Positions 1 to 6,140 of a stretch of DNA of 10,018 nucleotides are shown in pieces. The position numbers and the translations under genes are program-made. The stretch comes from Lentisphaerota bacterium (GTDB lineage: Bacteria > Verrucomicrobiota > Lentisphaeria > Oligosphaerales > Oligosphaeraceae). The notes under the pieces are model-generated. The model was not told where the DNA came from. It saw only the letters and a program-made list of their open reading frames with translations, and ran no database searches. The DNA is taken from positions 1 through 10,018 of the forward strand of contig JAAZKQ010000351.1 in NCBI GenBank assembly GCA_012799755.1. Reading direction: 5' to 3'. The stretch's first letter is position 1. The number at the start of each line of letters is the position of its first letter.

Positions 1-18
1 AAGCGCGAAACATATCAG

Positions 19-92
19 CCCAGGGCAAGCGCACTGAAGGTGCGCGCCGCCCTGGGTGGAGCGTCCCCAAAAATTGCACGCTGTAAGCGTGC
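19..92. repeat. Two adjacent perfect palindromes (REP-like extragenic hairpins)
   Basis: The first is a compound hairpin. Its outer arms CCCAGGGC (19-26) and GCCCTGGG (49-56) pair perfectly, and inside them GCGCAC (29-34) pairs with GTGCGC (40-45) around the loop TGAAG. The second is GCACGC (76-81), loop TGTAA, GCGTGC (87-92). Neither is followed by a T-run, so they do not look like intrinsic terminators. The stems differ in sequence, but both have a CTGWARG-type core across the loop, and the same core recurs in the hairpins at 2437-2521 on the other side of fucI. Intergenic placement, perfect arms and a shared loop point to REP-type extragenic palindromes; a family name cannot be assigned from the window alone. 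Stretches 1-18 and 93-199 show nothing else that I can support. Confidence 0.6.
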
Positions 93-199
93 GACATAGC
101 AGACACGAAAAATGGGTTCCATTGCAAGGCAACAGGAAACGGCCAATTATCAATGGCTAACCGCTCACCAAGACCTACATTTTTTTGTCCCCCCGGGCA

Positions 200-227
200 T
201 TGTCTTAAACACAAAAGACACTATGGT
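200..227 (+). promoter_or_regulatory. Candidate promoter of fucI
   Basis: TTGTCT (200-205; 4 of 6 matches to the sigma-70 -35 consensus) is separated by 16 bases from TATGGT (222-227; 4 of 6 matches to the -10 consensus). Transcription would begin near 234, giving a leader of about 68 bases before the fucI start. An inverted repeat TGTCTT (201-206) / AAGACA (215-220) lies inside the promoter, and the operator-like palindrome at 224-234 overlaps the -10 element. Both matches are mediocre, which would be usual for a regulated promoter but also means the call is weak. Confidence 0.35.
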
Positions 228-234
228 TAAACCA
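224..234. promoter_or_regulatory. Operator-like palindrome TGGTTAAACCA
   Basis: TGGTT-A-AACCA is a perfect inverted repeat around one central base. It fits the TGGT-N3-ACCA pattern of operators bound by the FadR subfamily of GntR regulators, a group that often controls sugar and sugar-acid catabolism. Its position over the putative -10 and start point of fucI is that expected for repression. The overlapping word ATGGTTAAA (223-231) recurs twice beyond the 3' end of fucI. No regulator gene is in the window, so the family assignment is an inference from site shape only. Confidence 0.4.
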
Positions 235-301
235 GTATTGTCGTTCCGTTCCGAATGGTTCGTCCCGTATTCACCCATCAACGCACTTGGAGGTAAAAGA
301 C

Positions 302-2182
302 ATGGCACGCAGCAGTGACCGCCCGAACTTCAGCGCCTTGGCCAAAAGCATCCGTTCCTTCCAGGACGCCGACCAGACCATCATCGGCCAGGTTCCGACC
401 ATCGCCCTGACGCCCGTCTCCGACGGGCGTCGCGGCGCCTACGAAGACAACACCGCCAAAACCTGGGGCATGGTTGAGAAAGTCTATGACCTGATCATCA
501 ACAATGTCTTCCAACCCGACGGCAAGCCCATTCGCGTCGTTGTCGCCCCCGAAATCGTCTACGGTGCTCGCAGCGCCGCGCGTGCCCAGGCCTACTACGC
601 CACCCAAGGTGTCAGCGCCAATATCTGGATCGGTCGCAGCTGGTCCTACTCCGACGAGCTCATGGGCGCCATGATGGGCATTGGCTCCAGCGAATGGCAA
701 CAGTGCGCCTATGGCCTCAATCAGACCGACCGTCCCGGCGCTGTCTGGCTCAAGGCTTTCACCGCCGCCATGGACGAAAAGAAACGCCCCATCTTCTGCG
801 TCTATTCGCCTGACCTTGAAGACGAAGATGGCCCGCTCTCGGATTTCGTCGCCGGCAAACTCCTGCGCTTCGCGCGCTGTGCCGCCGCCGTCGCCTACAT
901 GCGCGGCAAGAACTACCTGTCCGTCGGTGGCGTCTCCATGGGCATCATCGGCTCTGACGTGCGCCGCAACGCCATGCTGAACTACCTCGGCATGGGCACG
1001 GTATCCGTTGACATGAGCATCATCAATGGTCGCATCAAATCCAATTACTACGATCACGAGGAAGTCGCCAAGGGCGTCAAATTCCTCAAGCAGTTCAAAA
1101 TGGCCATGACCAACAAGCCTGAGCAGCGTCGTAATGGCATCTCGGACGAAGAGCTTATTGAGACTTGCATCAAGATGACCACCATTGTCCGTGACCTCAT
1201 GGTCGGCAATGCCAAACTGGCCGACAGCGCCTACGGCAAAAAGCATGGCTTCATCGCTGACGTCGAATACTCCCAGGGCACCAACGCCATCGTCGCCGGT
1301 ACCCAGGGCCAGCGCCAGTGGACCGACTTCAACCCGAACTTCGACGTCACCGAGTCCATCCTCAATAGTTCCTTTGACTGGAATGGCTTCACTGGCTCAC
1401 GGGTCATCGCCACCGAAAACGACTCCAAGAACGGCATCGGCATGCTCATCGCCAATCTCATCACCGGCGGTGTGCCCCAGCTCTTCGCTGACATCCGCAC
1501 CAACTGGACGCCGGCGTCCATCAAAAAAGCCACCGGTGTCAGTGTGGACAAGATCTGTCCCCGCGGCATCATTGACAAACGCAACTCCGGCGCCGCCGCC
1601 CTTGACTACGCTCTGGACATCTTCAAACTCGCCGGCGTTGATCCGGCAAAAGTCAGTGTTCAGGATACCTGGAAGGCCATCTGCGCCTCGCCCAAGCTCC
1701 AGAAGGAACTCATCAAGAAGGCCATTGCCGGCACGACTTACATGAATGCCGCCCTGACCTACTTCCCCGGCGACGGTCTCTCCAGCCACTTCACCAGCCC
1801 CGGCGGCATCCCCATGACCGCCTACCGCTATAACATGGTCGGCGACATGCTCACCTGCTCGGTCGTGGAAGGCGAAACCGTCAGTCTGCCCGACAAGGTC
1901 GGCAAGCACATCACCAAGGTCACCGACCCCACTTGGCCGGAAACCTACTGGACGCCCCGCGACATGAGCTCCTACGAGTACATGTCCAGGATCGGCCCGA
2001 ACCACGACGCCAACAGCTTCGGCCTCATCGGCGCCGATTTCATCACCATCAACGCCATGTTGCGCATACCCGTTGATATGCACAACGTCCCCGCCTGTGA
2101 TATCTTCCGCCCAACCATGTGGGATCGCTTCGCTGGTGATGACTACCGCGTCTGCGCCTACCTCGGACCAGTCTATGCCTAA
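302..2182 (+). CDS. fucI: L-fucose isomerase
   Basis: Predicted cytosolic ketol isomerase that converts L-fucose to L-fuculose (the family often also accepts D-arabinose), the first intracellular step of fucose catabolism; Mn2+-dependent. The 626-residue product shows family landmarks along its length: DGRR (41-44), TDRPGAV (142-148), KLLRFAR (186-192), GGVSMGI (209-215), GQRQWTD (336-342), ILNSSFDWNG (353-362). The metal/catalytic residues Glu337, Asp361 and His528 of the E. coli enzyme correspond to Glu372 (in ATEND), Asp397 (in FADIRT) and His594 (in DMHNV). It is longer than the 591-residue E. coli protein, with about 30 extra N-terminal residues and extra length between Asp397 and His594. 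The ATG at 302 is chosen because GGAGG (289-293) lies 8 bases before it; the in-frame TTG at 287 would overlap that site. It is monocistronic: a terminator follows, and no fuculokinase, fuculose-phosphate aldolase or transporter gene is nearby. Leucine is mostly CTC, unlike the CTG-rich opposite-strand genes. Confidence 0.95.
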   Translation: MARSSDRPNFSALAKSIRSFQDADQTIIGQVPTIALTPVSDGRRGAYEDNTAKTWGMVEKVYDLIINNVFQPDGKPIRVVVAPEIVYGARSAARAQAYYATQGVSANIWIGRSWSYSDELMGAMMGIGSSEWQQCAYGLNQTDRPGAVWLKAFTAAMDEKKRPIFCVYSPDLEDEDGPLSDFVAGKLLRFARCAAAVAYMRGKNYLSVGGVSMGIIGSDVRRNAMLNYLGMGTVSVDMSIINGRIKSNYYDHEEVAKGVKFLKQFKMAMTNKPEQRRNGISDEELIETCIKMTTIVRDLMVGNAKLADSAYGKKHGFIADVEYSQGTNAIVAGTQGQRQWTDFNPNFDVTESILNSSFDWNGFTGSRVIATENDSKNGIGMLIANLITGGVPQLFADIRTNWTPASIKKATGVSVDKICPRGIIDKRNSGAAALDYALDIFKLAGVDPAKVSVQDTWKAICASPKLQKELIKKAIAGTTYMNAALTYFPGDGLSSHFTSPGGIPMTAYRYNMVGDMLTCSVVEGETVSLPDKVGKHITKVTDPTWPETYWTPRDMSSYEYMSRIGPNHDANSFGLIGADFITINAMLRIPVDMHNVPACDIFRPTMWDRFAGDDYRVCAYLGPVYA

Positions 2183-2217
2183 GCCGGCCCGGCGCCGTTA
2201 ATACCGACGCCCTAAAT

Positions 2218-2269
2218 GCCCCGCTCCGCGCCACTCCCAAAGGCCGCGGGGCGGGGCAAGTTTTTTTTT
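2218..2269 (+). terminator. Intrinsic terminator of fucI
   Basis: GCCCCGCTCCGCG (2218-2230) pairs with CGCGGGGCGGGGC (2245-2257) as a 13-bp, very GC-rich stem with a single G-U pair; a T-A pair at 2217/2258 can extend it. Nine T residues follow at 2261-2269. It begins 35 bases after the fucI stop, so transcription of fucI very probably ends here. Confidence 0.9.
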
Positions 2270-2343
2270 GTAGAACAGCACAGCGCTGCCATCATAGAGG
2301 GAGAATACACTCTTTCACTCCCCACAGAACATGATGACTTGAG

Positions 2344-2379
2344 TTTAACCAATATGGTTAAATCTTATGGATGGTTAAA
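2344..2379. promoter_or_regulatory. Inverted and direct GGTTAAA repeats, operator-like
   Basis: TTTAACC (2344-2350), spacer AATAT, GGTTAAA (2356-2362) is a perfect 7-bp inverted repeat, and a further direct copy of ATGGTTAAA stands at 2371-2379. The ten-base word TATGGTTAAA (2353-2362) is identical to the one at 222-231 over the fucI promoter. This may be an auxiliary operator for the same regulator, acting over about 2.1 kb, or the control site of an unrecognised transcript. Function is inferred; the repeats themselves are directly visible. Confidence 0.4.
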
Positions 2380-2436
2380 GTGCGAAGTCCTGTGACAAGT
2401 AAGAGAGATGTAACATTGTGGTTCTGAATCCTTTCT

Positions 2437-2533
2437 GCGCCGTAGGCGCTTAACTATGCTTAACCCCAGGCTTTAGCCTGGGGAAAAACGCTATCCCACC
2501 CATCGTGCCCTGTAGGGGCACTACTGAATGCCC
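2437..2533. repeat. Cluster of three perfect palindromes (REP-like)
   Basis: GCGCC-GTA-GGCGC (2437-2449), CCCCAGGC-TTTA-GCCTGGGG (2464-2483) and GTGCCC-TGTAG-GGGCAC (2505-2521) follow each other with centres about 30 and 40 bases apart. The arms are perfectly complementary yet differ between hairpins, while the loop regions CCGTAGG, CTTTAG and CTGTAGG are similar to one another and to the hairpins at 19-92. A direct repeat GCTTAAC (2448-2454 and 2458-2464, period 10) links the first two. A second TGCCC (2529-2533) offers an alternative partner for GGGCA (2516-2520). The layout resembles extragenic repeats mobilised by REP-associated transposases, none of which is encoded here. Confidence 0.6.
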
Positions 2534-2597
2534 GACAAATACAACCTGAAAAACGATTACAGAAAATTTCAACAAGGCCAGGAGACCGTAGCCACCC

Positions 2598-3725
2598 TCA
2601 CAGCGCCAGTGCTGTCAACAAGCTGGTGATGACCTTGGCGCGCAAGGCTTCCTCTTCATTCATCAACTGATGCTTGGCGCCCGGCACGATGATCGTTTTC
2701 AGGCCAGGGAATTTCTGCCTGAAGAAAGCCAGATTGTATTCCCATTCCACCACGGTATCAGCATCGCCCTGAATAATCAGCGGGGACAGGGCGGCGGGAG
2801 CCGTCGCCAGCTGTTGCATCTCATCATGCCAACGGCCAAGGGCCAAGGGCCAGCACAGGGGCAACTGGTCGTGCTGCAACGGGTCGCGGCGCACCCACTC
2901 GGCGTATCCGAACAAGGACGAATTATCCACGTAGCGTCTCGGCAGTCTGTTCACCAAGTACGATGCCAGTTTTGCGGCGCTTTGTCCGAGCTGCCAATGC
3001 ACCGAACGGCACAAGGGCGCAAGCAGAACCACATGCGTAAGTTCCGGCAACGCCAAGCTGCCGGCGCCGGAGTCTCTCAGGAGGAGATCAGCCAGTACGC
3101 CGGCGCCCGTGCTGTGACCGACGGCACTCAGCGGCAAGGGCGGCTCACATTCGTCCCGGCAGAACTGCAACATCGCGTGGATAACCCGGCGGTACTCGGC
3201 GAAGTCGTCAATAGCGGCACGCTCACCGGAAGAAAAGCCATGCCCCGGCAAGTCGCAGAGCACGACCTCGCAATTCTTCGCCAGCAGTGCTGCAAGCACG
3301 CAACGCCAGACTGCCGCGTGGTCCATATAGCCATGAATGAGCAGCACGCGAGCGCGCGACTGAGGCGGCGTGAAGCGCTGCACCGCAATGCGCCAGGAGC
3401 CAATGTCGCAGAAACCCGCGCGATGTACGCAATCCGCTGGAATCTTTATGCCGTAGGCAACGCGGTAGCTCGCCAACACTTCAGGAGAGCTTTTCCCCTT
3501 CGCAACCGACCAGTCTTGCAACGCCGACACCATGTCTCCGATGGCACAGCACTGCGAAACATCTTTGTTGCTGCCGTTAACAGACAACGCCAATGACGCC
3601 AACAGAAAAAGCATAGCTCCCCCACATAAACAGACGAAGATCAACGCCAGCCACAAAAGACAGGCACGGAAACCGCGACGTAGTCGCCTGATGGCGTTCA
3701 CGAATCGTTTTCGGACGCTATCCAT
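2598..3725 (-). CDS. Membrane-anchored alpha/beta hydrolase (monoacylglycerol-lipase-like)
   Basis: Predicted serine hydrolase of the alpha/beta fold, closest in appearance to the Hydrolase_4 / monoacylglycerol lipase / lysophospholipase group; substrate unknown. The 375-residue form has a basic N-terminus, then one hydrophobic segment (about 22-47) that should act as a membrane anchor or uncleaved signal, placing the catalytic domain outside the cytoplasm. The core has the oxyanion strand LLIHGYMDH (128-136), DLPGHGFS (158-165), the nucleophile elbow GHSTG (203-207, Ser205), an acid in QGDADTVV (Asp323 likely) and His352 in GAKHQ, completing a triad. The ATG at 3725 is chosen with a weak AAAGG upstream; the ATG at 3746 or the GTG at 3770 would add 7 or 15 residues without changing the domains. 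It is the last gene of the nusA operon, about 90 bases after ribF, and is not a usual member of that cluster. Confidence 0.8.
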   Translation of the reverse strand: MDSVRKRFVNAIRRLRRGFRACLLWLALIFVCLCGGAMLFLLASLALSVNGSNKDVSQCCAIGDMVSALQDWSVAKGKSSPEVLASYRVAYGIKIPADCVHRAGFCDIGSWRIAVQRFTPPQSRARVLLIHGYMDHAAVWRCVLAALLAKNCEVVLCDLPGHGFSSGERAAIDDFAEYRRVIHAMLQFCRDECEPPLPLSAVGHSTGAGVLADLLLRDSGAGSLALPELTHVVLLAPLCRSVHWQLGQSAAKLASYLVNRLPRRYVDNSSLFGYAEWVRRDPLQHDQLPLCWPLALGRWHDEMQQLATAPAALSPLIIQGDADTVVEWEYNLAFFRQKFPGLKTIIVPGAKHQLMNEEEALRAKVITSLLTALAL

Positions 3726-3815
3726 GACCGGGCCTTTCGTCCTCATCCAAGCTCTCAAGCAAGGCCGCACAGCGCAAAGGCCTGCTCGCCGCGCCGCGCA
3801 ACACTCAGCGTTGTC

Positions 3816-4772
3816 TCATTCATCAAGCAGGGCCAGGCTGGCGGCCTTGATGTCCCGTTGTATCTGCGCCGAGAGCGACGCCGTATCGGCAAAATTCATG
3901 CTTGGCCGCAAAAAACGATAAAACAGTACCTCAATCTCTTTGCCATACAAATCCGCAGCGTAGGAAAACAGATGCAGTTCAACGACCACTTCGGGTTTGC
4001 CGTGGCGCCGGATGGTCGGTGCGTCGCCAATATAGGCCACGCCATCCAGCAGCTGCTGACCGACACGCCCACGCGCCGCATAGATGCCGAAAGGCGGCAA
4101 TAACAGGCCATGGTCAACAATGTTGGCCGTTGGGCACTTGAGCAGCTTGCCGCCGACCCCGCGGCCATGGCTGACCACGCCGTCAATGCTGTAGGGTCGC
4201 CCCAGCATGGCGCGGGCCAATTCCAGCTCGCCGGCGGCCACCGCCCGACGAATGCGCGTGCTGCTCACCACGTCGCTGCCAAAGCGCACCGACGGCATCA
4301 CCCTGGTGTCCACGCCGTGCGCACGCCCAAGCTCCGCCAGCAAGGCGCCATCACCGCTGTGCCCTTTGCCGAAGCGCCAGTTTTGCCCCACGCAAAAAGC
4401 CGTCACCGTCAACCCCGGGACAAAGAAATAACGCTCAAGAAACTCCGCCGGCGACAAGGCGGCGAGCTCATGCGTAAAGGGAAAACACACCAGGTGCTGC
4501 ACGCCCAGGTCTTGAAACAGCCGGGTCTTCGCTGCCGGCGAACTGAGCCGTGACGGCGCCCGCTCGGGCGTCAGCACAGCGCGAGGATGGGGATCGAAGA
4601 AAAGGACCACCGGCGTGGCGTCACTGGCGGCGGCAAGCTGCCGCAGCTCGTGCAGAATGGCCTGATGTCCAATATGTACCCCGTCAAAAACGCCAATGGC
4701 CACCGCGATGCGTGGACATTCCGCCGCCAGTTCGCTGGGATAAGATACTATTCTGCAAGTCGTGTCATTCAT
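3816..4772 (-). CDS. ribF: Bifunctional riboflavin kinase / FAD synthetase
   Basis: Phosphorylates riboflavin to FMN and adenylates FMN to FAD in the cytosol. The 318-residue length is typical of bacterial RibF. The N-terminal nucleotidyltransferase half (about 1-180) shows GVFDGVHIGH (27-36) with the HxGH signature, FFDPHP (58-63), VGQNWRFGKG (128-137) and SSTRIR (170-175). The C-terminal kinase half (about 185-315) shows the PTAN nucleotide-binding motif (214-217), GVAYIGDAPT (244-253) and VVELHLF (263-269), with Glu265 as the probable catalytic base. Start at the ATG of MNDTTCR: sequence upstream of it in the same frame has no family similarity, although no strong ribosome-binding site is visible. 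It follows truB by 58 bases, as is common in bacteria; rpsO, often next, is missing. Confidence 0.93.
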   Translation of the reverse strand: MNDTTCRIVSYPSELAAECPRIAVAIGVFDGVHIGHQAILHELRQLAAASDATPVVLFFDPHPRAVLTPERAPSRLSSPAAKTRLFQDLGVQHLVCFPFTHELAALSPAEFLERYFFVPGLTVTAFCVGQNWRFGKGHSGDGALLAELGRAHGVDTRVMPSVRFGSDVVSSTRIRRAVAAGELELARAMLGRPYSIDGVVSHGRGVGGKLLKCPTANIVDHGLLLPPFGIYAARGRVGQQLLDGVAYIGDAPTIRRHGKPEVVVELHLFSYAADLYGKEIEVLFYRFLRPSMNFADTASLSAQIQRDIKAASLALLDE

Positions 4773-4830
4773 GGCTGATGAACGGGCTTTCTCTCGGTGA
4801 CGCGACGATTCCCACACTACGCGCCGGATG

Positions 4831-5574
4831 CTACGCGCGCTCCTGCTCAGCAAGCAAGCCGGCAATTACTGCCGCCAGTGGCCGCACATGTTGTAGTAAT
4901 TCGGACAACTCCCAGCTTTTGATAGCGTCTATGCCGACGGCATCAGTCACTTGAAAGCTGCCGCTGCTCTCGCGCCGCAATTCCAGCATATGCGCACCAC
5001 ACCCCAGAGCACGTCCCATGTCAGCGCAAAGCGTGCGAATGTAGGTGCCTTTGGAACAATGGACACGGAAATCCGCGTCGGGCAAGGCAATGCGCGGCAA
5101 CTCCAGCGCGTGAATGACTATGGGGCGACTTTTACGTTCGACGACTTCGCCCTTGCGCGCCAGCTTGTAGAGCGGCTTGCCATCCTTTTTGATGGCTGAA
5201 ACCATTGGCGGCGTCTGCTGCTGCGGACCAATGAAGCGCGCGGCGACACGCTGAACCTGCTCCGGCGTCACGCCACCGGCATCAGCCGTAGCTGTGATTA
5301 CGCCGGCACGGTCTTCGGTATCAGTTTCCACTCCCAGGCGCATGGTGCCGGTATAGACCTTGTCTTCACTCATCAGGCGGTTCTGGAGCTTGGTTGCCCG
5401 CCCCAGCAACAGAACCAGCAGCCCGGTGGCAATGGGATCAAGCGTGCCGCAATGGCCCACCTTGCTCAGCTGGAAGCGTGAGCGAATGCAATTGACCACG
5501 TCGTGGCTGGTCCAGTCCATCGGCTTGTCAACCAGCAACAGACCGTCAATCTCATTCTTGATCCTTCGTGCCAT
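4831..5574 (-). CDS. truB: tRNA pseudouridine-55 synthase
   Basis: Isomerises uridine 55 in the T-arm of most tRNAs. The 247-residue product begins with GLLLVDKPMDWTSHDVV (11-27) and has the catalytic motif GHCGTLDPIATG (40-51), where Asp46 matches the catalytic Asp48 of E. coli. Other conserved parts are KVYTGTMRLGVETDTED (72-88; Tyr74), TPPMVSAIKKDG (121-132), YKLAR (136-140) and CSKGTYIRTL (173-182). It is shorter than the E. coli enzyme (314 residues) and ends after the catalytic fold with little room for a PUA RNA-binding domain, so recognition of tRNA would rest on the core. The ATG at 5574 is chosen because AAGGA lies 4 bases upstream and GGGAGG just before that. A 133-base gap separates it from rbfA; I see no gene or terminator in the gap. 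Confidence 0.93.
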   Translation of the reverse strand: MARRIKNEIDGLLLVDKPMDWTSHDVVNCIRSRFQLSKVGHCGTLDPIATGLLVLLLGRATKLQNRLMSEDKVYTGTMRLGVETDTEDRAGVITATADAGGVTPEQVQRVAARFIGPQQQTPPMVSAIKKDGKPLYKLARKGEVVERKSRPIVIHALELPRIALPDADFRVHCSKGTYIRTLCADMGRALGCGAHMLELRRESSGSFQVTDAVGIDAIKSWELSELLQHVRPLAAVIAGLLAEQERA

Positions 5575-5707
5575 GAAGTCCTTGCCCTCCCAGAGGCTCA
5601 ACTGGGGTAATTCATCACAGGGATAATGGCGCACCGAATATGCATCTCCACAACAGCAGCGCCAGAAGCAATAGGTGGCGGAATAGATGCACGCTACGGC
5701 CGCCTCA

Positions 5708-6109
5708 CTACGCCAAATCGTCGCCAGTCGCTGTCTTGGGCTCTGCCGGCGCCCTCTCGCCCCCCTCCTCAAGCTGCAAACTTTCCAGGATGGCCATCAC
5801 CCGGTCTGCCTTGGCGGCAGTCTGGTCCAGCTCGAAACGCAATCGCGGCGTGTACTTGAGAATCACTTTGCGAGACATCGCATGCTGGATTTGCGAGCGC
5901 TTCTTGGCTAGCAAGGCCAACACGGCTTGGCTGGCCTGCTCGTCACCATAAACACTGACAAAGACCGTCGCATCGCGCAAATCCGGCGCCACCCGCACGT
6001 CGGTAATTGTCACCAAGCTCTGGCACTCCGGGTTAACCAGTACCTCGAAAACTCGGCTCAATTCCCGGCGCAACAGCTCATTCACCCGCTTCAAGCGATC
6101 AACAGCCAC
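5708..6109 (-). CDS. rbfA: 30S ribosome-binding factor A
   Basis: Small KH-like protein that binds immature 30S subunits and assists 16S rRNA 5'-end maturation and cold adaptation. The 133-residue product shows DRLKRVNELLRRELSRV (4-20), VTITDVRVAPDLRDATVFVSV (33-53 region) and the C-terminal KYTPRLRFELD (85-95), all typical, followed by an acidic, probably disordered tail. The start is GTG at 6109, with AGGAG (6117-6121 on the complementary strand) 7 bases upstream; a longer reading from 6229 would overlap the end of infB and adds residues unlike the family. It lies 31 bases after infB, so co-transcription is nearly certain. Confidence 0.93.
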   Translation of the reverse strand: MAVDRLKRVNELLRRELSRVFEVLVNPECQSLVTITDVRVAPDLRDATVFVSVYGDEQASQAVLALLAKKRSQIQHAMSRKVILKYTPRLRFELDQTAAKADRVMAILESLQLEEGGERAPAEPKTATGDDLA

Positions 6110-6140
6110 AACAGCACTCCTGTGTTCACAGAAAGAAAGC

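Larger units (their letters stand above)
2270..2597. other. Convergent intergenic region without a supported gene
   Basis: It lies between the fucI terminator and the stop codon of the opposite-strand hydrolase gene. I find no open frame with a ribosome-binding site and protein-like composition. It contains an AT-rich stretch with GGTTAAA palindromes (2344-2379) and a run of three perfect hairpins (2437-2521). No hairpin followed by a T-run is visible in the leftward direction, so an intrinsic terminator for the nusA operon is not evident here. Confidence 0.7.

Noticed and set aside
112..318. 68-codon open frame overlapping the fucI start, possible leader peptide
   Set aside because: It has no good ribosome-binding site and overlaps the probable promoter, operator and the fucI ribosome-binding site; composition is not protein-like.
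278..1246. 322-codon open frame on the minus strand, antisense to fucI (and another at 1397-2083)
   Set aside because: The composition is an artefact of C-ending codons in fucI read backwards (rich in Gly, Ala, Val, Asp, His); no ribosome-binding site, and fucI is unmistakable on the other strand.
2464..2483. CCCCAGGC/GCCTGGGG hairpin as terminator of the nusA operon
   Set aside because: Read leftward it is followed by TTAAG rather than a T-run, so it is not a convincing intrinsic terminator.
2437..2533. Possible CRISPR array or integron attC sites
   Set aside because: The palindromes have different arm sequences and irregular spacing, with no constant repeat, no spacers of equal length and no integrase or cas gene.
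2670..3596. 308-codon open frame on the + strand opposite the hydrolase gene
   Set aside because: Gln/Arg/His-rich composition without recognisable motifs, whereas the opposite strand encodes a complete alpha/beta hydrolase with its triad.
5575..5707. In-frame upstream extension of truB into the rbfA-truB gap
   Set aside because: The extra residues are Cys/Arg-rich and unlike any TruB, and a strong ribosome-binding site fits the ATG at 5574.
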